5,528 bases of DNA from an uncultured Clostridia bacterium (GCA_905236445.1 CAJOPQ010000009.1:1-5528), one strand, 5' to 3'; shown: positions 1 to 4,884, counted from the stretch's first letter. A program made the numbers and translations. The notes: generated from the sequence alone by a model not told the origin.

Positions 1-559
1 GAATACATCTCACAGAAGATTTTGTTTTTGGTGAAGAAAACATAAGTTTTGTCTTTTTGCCTGGTTCAGTTTTCAAATATACACTTCTTACAATCTGCAT
101 TGTTTGAGTTTTAAAATCAATATCTTCCCATTTCAATGCAAGAACCTCGCCAAGTCGTAGCCCTAAGTACAAAGAAATCAAAACGCCTATATGTTTTGGG
201 TGCCTTGAAATATTTAGTTTTTCCTCAATCTGTTTTTGTTCAAGACTGGTAAACGCCTCAACTCGTTTTTCCTTTGTTCTTGGAACAACAATATTTTCAA
301 GGTCGTTTAATTTATTTTCTTTAATTACGCATTTTACAATTCTCCAAATAAGCTTAATTGTGCTTGTAGAAAGTTCCTGATTTGCAAGGGAAAGCAAATA
401 CTCTTGCAAGATGTTTTCATCAACATTTTCGATTTCAATATTCTCAAAATATGGATTGATGTATTTGTCTACTAAATATTGATACAAATTTTTTGTTCGT
501 TCTTTTAGATTTATGTTGTTAATCCCCCTAGACAACAACAAACATTCATTAAATTTCAT
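1..559 (-). CDS. Tyrosine recombinase / phage-type integrase, 3' end cut off by window edge
   Basis: Site-specific recombinase of the tyrosine (lambda integrase/Xer) family, which cuts and rejoins DNA through a phosphotyrosine intermediate. The frame is open from an ATG at 559 to base 1, giving 186 codons with no stop. Residues about 12-85 look like the helical core-binding (SAM-like) domain. The catalytic domain starts near residue 100 (FTSLEQKQIEEKL). Visible catalytic elements are Arg135 in YLGLRLGEVLALKWEDID and the beta-hairpin Lys178 in SPKTKSSVR. The HxxR box, second His/Trp and Tyr nucleophile would lie in the missing C-terminal part; related short integrases are about 280-390 aa. The start is supported by AGGAGG five bases upstream. 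There is no room for a separate arm-type DNA-binding domain at the N terminus, so it resembles the simple XerC/D-like architecture. It is transcribed leftward, apart from the XRE gene behind it, which ends in a terminator. It could be an element integrase or an orphan remnant; the window cannot show which. Confidence 0.9.
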   Translation of the reverse strand, partial: MKFNECLLLSRGINNINLKERTKNLYQYLVDKYINPYFENIEIENVDENILQEYLLSLANQELSTSTIKLIWRIVKCVIKENKLNDLENIVVPRTKEKRVEAFTSLEQKQIEEKLNISRHPKHIGVLISLYLGLRLGEVLALKWEDIDFKTQTMQIVRSVYLKTEPGKKTKLMFSSPKTKSSVRCI

Positions 560-575
560 AGATTCCTCCTTTTGA

Positions 576-592
576 GCAAGCAAAATGCTTGC
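576..592 (-). promoter_or_regulatory. Small hairpin in the integrase leader, next to the ribosome binding site
   Basis: GCAAGC and GCTTGC form a perfect 6-bp inverted repeat around a 5-nt loop. On the minus strand it ends five bases before AGGAGG. In RNA it could influence access to the Shine-Dalgarno sequence. As DNA it could be a protein-binding site. It lacks the U-run expected of a terminator. Confidence 0.4.
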
Positions 593-617
593 AATTTTGA
601 TTTGCGAAAAAAGATAA

Positions 618-623
618 ATTATA
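618..623 (-). promoter_or_regulatory. Candidate -10 box for the integrase gene
   Basis: The minus strand reads a perfect TATAAT about 60 bases upstream of the integrase ATG. The position 17 bases further upstream holds only a poor -35 match (GAGCTT), so the promoter would be weak or activator-dependent. A start near 611 would give a leader of about 50 nt that includes the hairpin at 576-592. Confidence 0.4.
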
Positions 624-656
624 TTGATAGATATAATTCAAGCTCCATTCAGGAAG

Positions 657-704
657 AAAAAAATAACACTTTAACATTTTTGAAGTTGAAGTGTTATTTT
701 TTTT
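657..704. terminator. Strong bidirectional intrinsic terminator between the XRE regulator and the integrase
   Basis: A 19-bp stem (657-675 paired with 685-703, one G-U wobble) closes a 9-nt loop. The arm core is AACACTTTAAC/GTTGAAGTGTT. It is flanked by A7 on the left and T8 on the right, so it reads as an intrinsic terminator on both strands. It lies 24 bases after the stop codon of the leftward XRE gene and insulates the integrase from that transcript. Confidence 0.85.
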
Positions 705-727
705 CATAAAGATAATGTATTACAAAA

Positions 728-1318
728 TTATCGCTTCTTTTGTTCCTTTGGCTTAATAAAAGTATATGTACTAAGCGCAATCTCAATAGGGACTCCAATT
801 ATAAATATTAGCCACATATTGTACTGAATAAATTGTACATATAGAGAAGCAAGCAATGACCACTGTAAGACAGATAAAACTACAAAACGATAAATATGCG
901 CACCAAAATATTTAGCAAATGGCAGTAAAACTATACAAGAAGCAGGAACCGACCAGACGAATATCATCCACAGATTATTACTAAATAACATATTGCCATA
1001 CACAAATGCAATTACAGCAATCAACCAAACAATTGATACACAAATTATTGCCGTTGATAATTTGTTGATAACCATTGTTTTGTCTTTGGTCTTTGCTACA
1101 CCAACAGCGTTATCTTCTATTAAAGAGCTAAGTGGAATATCAAAAACTTCACTTATTTGAACTAGAGTCTCGATGCTTGGAGTAACCTCTGCCCTTTCCC
1201 ATCTAGATATTGCATTGTCCGAATAATTAATTTTGGCAGCCAACTCATTTTGCGTCAAATGATGTTTTTTCCTTAGATCAATCAAGTTATTCGCAATTAT
1301 TTCTTTGATATCCTTCAC
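728..1318 (-). CDS. XRE-family HTH regulator with four predicted membrane segments
   Basis: Membrane-tethered transcriptional regulator, 196 aa. Residues about 7-67 are a Cro/C1-type helix-turn-helix: IANNLIDLRKKHHLTQNELA, then the recognition helix near Ser33-Trp40 (SDNAISRWE), then the typical PSIETLVQISEVFDIPLSSL tail. A short polar linker (69-86) leads to four hydrophobic stretches at about 88-110, 116-135, 143-163 and 167-188, and the protein ends in a basic KPKEQKKR tail. The second and fourth stretches look like repeats (NLWMIFVWSVP and NMWLIFIIGVP). HTH proteins with this type of C-terminal membrane domain are common in Clostridia and Bacilli, mostly without assigned function. The start is GTG; a stop codon lies in frame five codons upstream, and AGAAGG sits five bases before the GTG. 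An ATG two bases earlier reads directly into TGA. The promoter overlaps an inverted repeat, so autoregulation is likely. The target and any inducing signal are unknown. Confidence 0.88.
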   Translation of the reverse strand: MKDIKEIIANNLIDLRKKHHLTQNELAAKINYSDNAISRWERAEVTPSIETLVQISEVFDIPLSSLIEDNAVGVAKTKDKTMVINKLSTAIICVSIVWLIAVIAFVYGNMLFSNNLWMIFVWSVPASCIVLLPFAKYFGAHIYRFVVLSVLQWSLLASLYVQFIQYNMWLIFIIGVPIEIALSTYTFIKPKEQKKR

Positions 1319-1360
1319 ATTTACCTTCTTTTAGTCTATTTTTTATCAAGTTATTACAAT

Positions 1361-1383
1361 AAGTATACAATCAAATTATACTT
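1361..1383. promoter_or_regulatory. Inverted repeat overlapping the XRE promoter, candidate operator
   Basis: AAGTATA and TATACTT are perfect 7-bp inverted half-sites separated by 9 bp, so their centres are 16 bp apart (about one and a half helical turns). One half-site overlaps the -10 box and the other lies in the spacer. A dimer bound here would block RNA polymerase, which fits autorepression by the XRE protein. That the protein binds this site is inference. Confidence 0.55.
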
Positions 1384-1390
1384 TTAGCAA
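1362..1390 (-). promoter_or_regulatory. Sigma-A-type promoter of the XRE regulator
   Basis: On the minus strand, TTGCTA (1390-1385, 4 of 6 consensus bases) and TATACT (1367-1362, 5 of 6) are exactly 17 bp apart. Predicted transcription start is near 1355, giving a leader of about 37 nt before the GTG start. Confidence 0.65.
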
Positions 1391-1435
1391 CTAATTGAGT
1401 CTTATATGCACAATTTTAGATATAATTTAACAAAC

Positions 1436-1496
1436 AAAAAAAAAGAGCTAAAGTTATAGTCATAATGACCAAAACAATGTTGCTCTTTTCTTTTTT
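1436..1496. terminator. Bidirectional terminator downstream of the small membrane protein gene
   Basis: AAAAGAGC (1441-1448) pairs with GCTCTTTT (1482-1489). The A-run on the left becomes a U-run of at least nine on the minus strand, where it would end the leftward transcript of the 1521-1931 gene. The right side has TTTTCTTTTTT. The 33-nt loop itself holds a small GTCA-TAA-TGAC hairpin (1459-1469), giving a branched shape. Confidence 0.75.
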
Positions 1497-1520
1497 AATT
1501 AACTTATGTATCAATTAATA

Positions 1521-1931
1521 TTAGTTGTCGTTTTCAGTTAAGGTTTCTTTTTTTCCGCTATCGCTTTCTGCAATTATACCAAATATTCCACCAAGTAGAT
1601 AGAACATATCGCCACTAATAACACCAATAACAACCATTATAATATGTGGTGCAAGATTCTTCTTACCGTCATCAACTGCTTTCTTAGCTCTTATTGCAAA
1701 AATAAGAACAACAATCGACACAATTAGGCCAATGATAGCAGCTACAATCAGGCCAACACTTGCGGCTTTAGCCATCTCTACCGTCTCATATGCCTCTGGC
1801 ATACTCTCAACAAGCATCTCTGGCGATGCATTTATTATAATACCACCAACCAAAAGTACAACAAGGAAAACAATTTCTATTATATTGAATACCTTACCAA
1901 TTGTGTACAAGACTTTTGATGCTTTTCCCAT
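1521..1931 (-). CDS. Small membrane protein of unknown function, three predicted helices
   Basis: A 136-residue protein I do not recognise as a named family. Hydrophobic segments lie at about 14-34, 58-80 and 96-120. A short loop with Pro and Glu residues (34-57) separates the first two, a basic stretch with RAKKAVDDGKK (81-91) follows the second, and the tail is polar and acidic (ETLTENDN). The third segment has a Gly-rich run, DMFYLLGGIFGIIAE (108-122). The start chosen is the second ATG of the frame, at 1931: AGGAGGT lies nine bases upstream, inside what would be the first codons if the ATG at 1952 were used. The N terminus (MGKASKVLYTIGKVF) looks like a basic-amphipathic lead into the first helix rather than a cleaved signal peptide. 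It has its own terminator, so it is probably monocistronic. It may sit in the cytoplasmic membrane as a small scaffold or stress protein, but nothing here decides its role. Confidence 0.75.
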   Translation of the reverse strand: MGKASKVLYTIGKVFNIIEIVFLVVLLVGGIIINASPEMLVESMPEAYETVEMAKAASVGLIVAAIIGLIVSIVVLIFAIRAKKAVDDGKKNLAPHIIMVVIGVISGDMFYLLGGIFGIIAESDSGKKETLTENDN

Positions 1932-1940
1932 ATATCTATT

Positions 1941-1947
1941 ACCTCCT
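1941..1947 (-). promoter_or_regulatory. Ribosome binding site that fixes the start of the 1521-1931 gene
   Basis: The minus strand reads AGGAGGT, a full match to the anti-Shine-Dalgarno core, nine bases before the ATG at 1931. It lies within the longer reading frame that begins at 1952, so that longer start is unlikely. Confidence 0.85.
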
Positions 1948-1966
1948 ATCATATTTATACATTAAT

Positions 1967-1972
1967 AGTATA
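1967..1972 (-). promoter_or_regulatory. Candidate -10 box for the small membrane protein gene
   Basis: TATACT on the minus strand would start transcription near 1960 with a leader of about 29 nt. The -35 position 17 bp upstream is weak (TAGTAA). The box is part of a 5-bp inverted repeat, TATAC-7-GTATA (1956-1972). Confidence 0.4.
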
Positions 1973-2007
1973 TCAATTATCTGATTAATTTACTACTTTT
2001 TTATGCT

Positions 2008-2022
2008 AAAAAAATTTTTTTT
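2008..2022. other. A7T8 tract, likely bent or stiff DNA
   Basis: Seven A followed by eight T, in the spacer upstream of the small membrane protein promoter. A-tracts of this kind curve DNA and can act as UP-like elements. At more than 35 bp upstream of the candidate -10 box the position is compatible with that role, which remains inference. Confidence 0.35.
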
Positions 2023-2063
2023 ATTGAATATAGAAGTCTTTTCAATTTATTCTGTTCTATAAC

Positions 2064-2094
2064 TAACTTAATTATTTATACTTAAGTTAACTTA
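2064..2094. repeat. Nested palindromes (TAACTTAA / TTAAGTTA / TAAGTTAACTTA)
   Basis: TAACTTAA (2064-2071) and TTAAGTTA (2082-2089) are perfect 8-bp inverted arms 10 bp apart. The second arm overlaps a perfect 12-bp palindrome, TAAGTTAACTTA (2083-2094). Three half-sites of the form AACTTA/TAAGTT therefore cluster in 31 bp. The cluster lies between two leftward genes. It could be a protein-binding site, but the sequence is A/T-rich and chance is not excluded. Confidence 0.4.
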
Positions 2095-2145
2095 TTTGTG
2101 TGTATATATAAACTACTCTAAAATAAACTAGTTTCAAAATATACC

Positions 2146-2161
2146 AAAAAAAACACTTTTT
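2146..2161 (-). terminator. Weak possible terminator after the 188-aa protein gene
   Basis: The minus strand reads AAAAA-GTG-TTTTTTTT starting 11 bases after the TAG stop. The stem would be only five A-U pairs, so termination here would rely mainly on the U-run. Confidence 0.25.
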
Positions 2162-2172
2162 ACAAATAATTT

Positions 2173-2739
2173 CTAATTATCTTTGCGATATCGTTCTAGT
2201 AATTGATTGCATTCCGTCTCAATTAGTCCTAAGTCTTTCGTGATGCGAAATTTGCTTTTGTTTTGTTTGTCTTTTTTTAAAACAAACAGTGCCAAATTGC
2301 ATAAAATTGTTTTCGTCTCCAAATCTGGCTGAAACAACAACTCCCCACTTATTGGATCAATACCGTTTGCAATTTTGGTTAAATATTCGAATCTAGACAT
2401 ATTTACGTTAGCGTGATTATCTGTTCTGTTAGACAATTGGAAATTGCCTTGATTGAATATATAATCTGTTGATTTGATTTGATCCTTTAACACTTCAATA
2501 TTATCATATAGACTAAATATTTTTGGATTTGTCTTGAATTTTATATAAATTTCGCCATCTCTAATAAAGAAGTAAAACCTCAAATATTCACCAGGTATTC
2601 CCACTCCTACTATTCTATTCTTTCCCGACCTATACGACAACATAACTTTATTATTTAACGTCTCAGCATAATCATATAGGTTTTTAATTATTTGTGCCGT
2701 TTTTGTGTCTATATCTAGAAACTTCTCAATATCGTCCAT
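2173..2739 (-). CDS. Uncharacterised protein with a C-terminal NGIDPxSGE motif
   Basis: A soluble protein of 188 aa with no signal peptide or membrane segment. I cannot assign a function. Residues 1-35 are helical (DIDTKTAQIIKNLYDYAE). Residues 43-70 look like a beta-rich core with alternating hydrophobic strands (LRFYFFIRDGEIYIKFKTN). Residues 115-154 form a distinct C-terminal unit, SRFEYLTKIANGIDPISGEL followed by a helix with ILCNLALFVLKK. A similar small motif (L-x-x-I/L-A-x-G-x-x-P-x-T/S-G-E) recurs, from memory, at the ends of varied bacterial proteins; that recollection is unverified. The start chosen is the ATG at 2739: GAGG lies eight bases before it but only two bases before the alternative ATG at 2745, which is too close. 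Stop codon is TAG. The gene stands alone, divergent from galE. Confidence 0.7.
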   Translation of the reverse strand: MDDIEKFLDIDTKTAQIIKNLYDYAETLNNKVMLSYRSGKNRIVGVGIPGEYLRFYFFIRDGEIYIKFKTNPKIFSLYDNIEVLKDQIKSTDYIFNQGNFQLSNRTDNHANVNMSRFEYLTKIANGIDPISGELLFQPDLETKTILCNLALFVLKKDKQNKSKFRITKDLGLIETECNQLLERYRKDN

Positions 2740-2747
2740 TCTCATTT

Positions 2748-2751
2748 CCTC
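2748..2751 (-). promoter_or_regulatory. Ribosome binding site favouring the start at 2739
   Basis: GAGG on the minus strand is spaced eight bases from the ATG at 2739 and two from the ATG at 2745. The first spacing is normal and the second would not work well. Confidence 0.55.
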
Positions 2752-2766
2752 AAAATTGTATACAAA

Positions 2767-2794
2767 ATGTTAGCATTTTTTTGTAAATATTCAA
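2767..2794 (-). promoter_or_regulatory. Candidate promoter of the 188-aa protein gene
   Basis: On the minus strand, TTGAAT (2794-2789) and TAACAT (2772-2767) are 16 bp apart, each matching four of six consensus bases. The -10 box lies inside an inverted repeat, AAAATG-TTAG-CATTTT (2764-2779), next to a 10-bp palindrome TTGTATACAA (2756-2765). Either could be an operator. Confidence 0.35.
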
Positions 2795-2819
2795 ACAAAA
2801 AAAACTTTATTTAATATAA

Positions 2820-2856
2820 GGCTTTCAAAATATTATGCTGAAAGATAGGCAAAGCC
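2820..2856. repeat. Overlapping inverted repeats with mutually exclusive pairings
   Basis: GGCTTT (2820-2825) can pair with AAAGCC (2851-2856). The overlapping CTTTCA (2822-2827) can instead pair with TGAAAG (2839-2844). The element lies upstream of both the galE promoter and the promoter of the 188-aa gene, so neither predicted leader contains it. Confidence 0.35.
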
Positions 2857-2910
2857 ATATTTTTAGATAACCAATGTTCAATTTGTGTAATTAAAATACC
2901 AACTTAAAAG

Positions 2911-2939
2911 TTGACTTTTTTTGAAAAATTTAATAAATT
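2911..2939 (+). promoter_or_regulatory. Sigma-A-type promoter of galE
   Basis: TTGACT (2911-2916, 5 of 6) and TAAATT (2934-2939, 4 of 6) are separated by exactly 17 bp. Transcription would start near 2946, giving a short leader of about 22 nt. A 6-bp inverted repeat, CAACTT-AA-AAGTTG (2900-2913), overlaps the first bases of the -35 box. Confidence 0.6.
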
Positions 2940-2955
2940 ATTTGTAATAACATAT

Positions 2956-2961
2956 AAGGAG
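2956..2961 (+). promoter_or_regulatory. Ribosome binding site that fixes the galE start
   Basis: AAGGAG lies six bases before the ATG at 2968. A longer frame opening at TTG 2911 would place this site inside the coding region and would begin in the -35 box of the promoter. Confidence 0.85.
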
Positions 2962-2967
2962 TTGGTT

Positions 2968-3975
2968 ATGAAAATATTATTAACAGGTGGACTAGGATAT
3001 ATAGGCTCTCATACTGCTGTAGAACTTATCAAAGCTGGACATGAAGTAATCATTGTTGACAATTTATCTAACAGTGAAAGAAGTGTAAAAGACAAGATTG
3101 AAAGAATTACTCAACAAGAAGTTATTTTCTACAAAGCAGACCTTAGAAAAGAAAAAGCAATTAGACAAATATTTGAAGACAACACTGTAGATGCTGTTAT
3201 TCACTTTGCAGGATTAAAAGCAGTTGGCGAAAGTGTAAGCAAACCTTTGGAATATTATGAGAATAATATTTGTGGAACAATTAATCTACTTAAAGTCATG
3301 AAAGATTACAATGTTAATAATTTAGTTTTCAGTTCTTCAGCTACAGTATATGGCGCAAGCAACCCTATGCCACTAACAGAAGATTGTCCTACTTCTGCAA
3401 CTAATCCATATGGTAGAACAAAGTTGTTTATCGAAGAAATACTTAAAGATTATTATAATGCCAACAAATCAATGAATATTGTAATATTACGATACTTTAA
3501 TCCAGTTGGCGCACATGATAGTGGAATAATTGGTGAAAATCCAAAAGGCATTCCAAATAACTTAATGCCATTTGTTGCAAAAGTTGCATGTGGAAAACTG
3601 GACGAACTTCATGTCTTCGGAAATGATTATGATACAAAAGACGGTACTTGCATAAGAGACTATATCCATATTTGCGATCTTGCAGAAGGTCATCTTGCAG
3701 CTGTTAACAAATTGAATGAGAAATGTGGTCTTAAAATATATAATTTGGGAACAGGCACTGGATACAGCGTACTAGACGTTGTTAACACATACAATAAAGT
3801 CTGTGAGAACAAAGTAAAATATGCATTTGCCCCTAGGCGTGAAGGCGATGTCAAGGAATGCTATGCATGTCCCGATAAAGCATTACAAGAGTTAGGCTGG
3901 CAAGCAAAACGAAACTTATATGATATGTGCTTATCATCTTATACATATGAGCAAAATCAAGCGAAAAGAAAGTAA
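2968..3975 (+). CDS. galE: UDP-glucose 4-epimerase
   Basis: Cytoplasmic short-chain dehydrogenase/reductase that interconverts UDP-glucose and UDP-galactose with tightly bound NAD. It feeds the Leloir pathway and supplies galactosyl units for surface glycans. The 335-aa length fits bacterial GalE (about 330-340). The NAD-binding Rossmann motif is GGLGYIGSH at residues 7-15, and Asp31 at the end of strand two is placed to hold the adenosine ribose. HFAGLKAVGESV (79-90) is a family signature. The catalytic set is complete: Ser124 in SSSATVYG, Tyr148 and Lys152 in NPYGRTK. The substrate-side signatures RYFNPVGAH and DYDTKDGTCIRDYIH are intact, and the C terminus has the usual APRREGDVKECYA and LGWQAKR. 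The start at ATG 2968 is set by AAGGAG six bases upstream and by the promoter position. No other sugar-utilisation gene is adjacent, so a housekeeping or cell-envelope role is as likely as galactose catabolism. The next gene follows after 56 bp without a visible terminator. Confidence 0.97.
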   Translation: MKILLTGGLGYIGSHTAVELIKAGHEVIIVDNLSNSERSVKDKIERITQQEVIFYKADLRKEKAIRQIFEDNTVDAVIHFAGLKAVGESVSKPLEYYENNICGTINLLKVMKDYNVNNLVFSSSATVYGASNPMPLTEDCPTSATNPYGRTKLFIEEILKDYYNANKSMNIVILRYFNPVGAHDSGIIGENPKGIPNNLMPFVAKVACGKLDELHVFGNDYDTKDGTCIRDYIHICDLAEGHLAAVNKLNEKCGLKIYNLGTGTGYSVLDVVNTYNKVCENKVKYAFAPRREGDVKECYACPDKALQELGWQAKRNLYDMCLSSYTYEQNQAKRK

Positions 3976-4004
3976 ATGACAATATTGTGTATGTTAATGA
4001 CAAT
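3975..4004 (+). repeat. Two AATGACAAT direct repeats spaced 21 bp, around the -35 region
   Basis: Identical 9-mers at 3975-3983 and 3996-4004 start 21 bp apart, two helical turns. They bracket the candidate -35 box of the downstream gene. The first copy begins on the last base of the galE stop codon and also forms the palindrome ACAATATTGT (3979-3988). It is a possible activator or repressor site. Confidence 0.4.
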
Positions 4005-4013
4005 TATTATAAC
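3985..4013 (+). promoter_or_regulatory. Candidate promoter of the methyltransferase-like gene
   Basis: TTGTGT (3985-3990, 3 of 6) and TATAAC (4008-4013, 5 of 6) are 17 bp apart. The start would fall near 4020, leaving a very short leader of about 12 nt. Read-through from galE is an alternative, since no terminator lies between the genes. Confidence 0.4.
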
Positions 4014-4031
4014 ATTTGAGACAAAAAATAT

Positions 4032-4883
4032 ATGAATAAATTAATAGAAAAGTACAATAGCGATATTTTAGATTTCGCAAGTTTATATCTTAATAAATAT
4101 GAGAAGTTGATTACAAAAGAGCAAATAGATCAAGTAACTGCCTGTGGTGTATCAGAGATTGAAGCATACAAATTGCTATTAATTAACTATTTCGATATTC
4201 AAGACAAAAAGTTTGTTGATCTATATTTTCACGATATGTTACATGCAATTAATCAAGAAGATTATATTCAAGATAAATATTATCAAAATATACAATTTAA
4301 CTCAATTAATTATAATGAATGGTCTTTGAGATATGCAACATACTCACCATATGAACTATTTGTTCAAGATGACTTCATATACAAAGAAGATGGAAGAGTG
4401 ATTCCAAATCTAGCATTCTTTAATAAGACATTTAGATATCCTGCTGTGTATCAAAGAGGAAGATTATGGATGAGTGTTACTCCAAATGAGATTAACACTA
4501 TGAAAGAACCTATTTTAAGAGCTTCTGGCAAAGTGGTTACTTTTGGATTAGGTCTTGGATATTTTGCATACATGTGTTCCAACAAAGACACGGTTAACAA
4601 AGTAACCATAGTTGAGAAAGATCAGAATATAATTACGCTTTTCAAAAAATATATTTTACCCCAATTTGATCATGCAGACAAAATTAATATAATATGTCAA
4701 GATGCTTATGAATTTCTAGACAATATGAAATTTGACGAATATGATTATTTGTTTGTAGACATATATCATGATGCAAGCGACGGAATGATAACTTATTCCA
4801 AAATCAAACCATACGAGCAACGCTTCAAACATACTAAGTTTGACTACTGGATAGAGAAAACAATTAAATACTATTTAGATTAA
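4032..4883 (+). CDS. Class I SAM-dependent methyltransferase / spermidine-synthase-like protein
   Basis: A 283-aa cytoplasmic protein. Residues about 165-250 form a Rossmann-type nucleotide-binding fold. Motif I is VVTFGLGLGYFAY (168-180), an acidic strand-two end is IVEKD (193-197, Glu195 placed to hold the ribose of SAM), CQDAYEFL (222-229) matches the adenine-contacting acidic motif, and YDYLFVDIYHD (237-247) is motif IV. The motif order and spacing resemble spermidine synthases and related methyltransferases, but no polyamine-specific motif is obvious. Residues 1-110 are mostly helical and of unknown function, and 122-160 form a bridging segment (RYPAVYQRGRLWMSVTPNE). The substrate cannot be read from the sequence. 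The Shine-Dalgarno sequence is poor (a TGAG about 11 bases before the ATG), so translation may be weak or coupled to galE. It converges on the nucleosidase-like gene across a shared terminator. The fold call is firm; the reaction is inferred. Confidence 0.75.
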   Translation: MNKLIEKYNSDILDFASLYLNKYEKLITKEQIDQVTACGVSEIEAYKLLLINYFDIQDKKFVDLYFHDMLHAINQEDYIQDKYYQNIQFNSINYNEWSLRYATYSPYELFVQDDFIYKEDGRVIPNLAFFNKTFRYPAVYQRGRLWMSVTPNEINTMKEPILRASGKVVTFGLGLGYFAYMCSNKDTVNKVTIVEKDQNIITLFKKYILPQFDHADKINIICQDAYEFLDNMKFDEYDYLFVDIYHDASDGMITYSKIKPYEQRFKHTKFDYWIEKTIKYYLD

Positions 4884-4884
4884 A

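Noticed and set aside
1732..1965. Plus-strand open frame of 77 codons
   Set aside because: It lies antisense to the small membrane protein gene, has no ribosome binding site, and its hydrophobic composition mirrors the real gene.
1946..1980. TTGATA-17-TATGAT as promoter of the small membrane protein gene
   Set aside because: Good spacing on the minus strand, but transcription would begin within the AGGAGGT ribosome binding site and destroy it.
2820..2880. Resemblance of GAAAGA...GCAAAGCC to parts of a c-di-GMP-I riboswitch
   Set aside because: The upstream GGCAAACC-like strand and the paired helices needed for the fold are missing, and the element lies upstream of the predicted galE promoter rather than in its leader.
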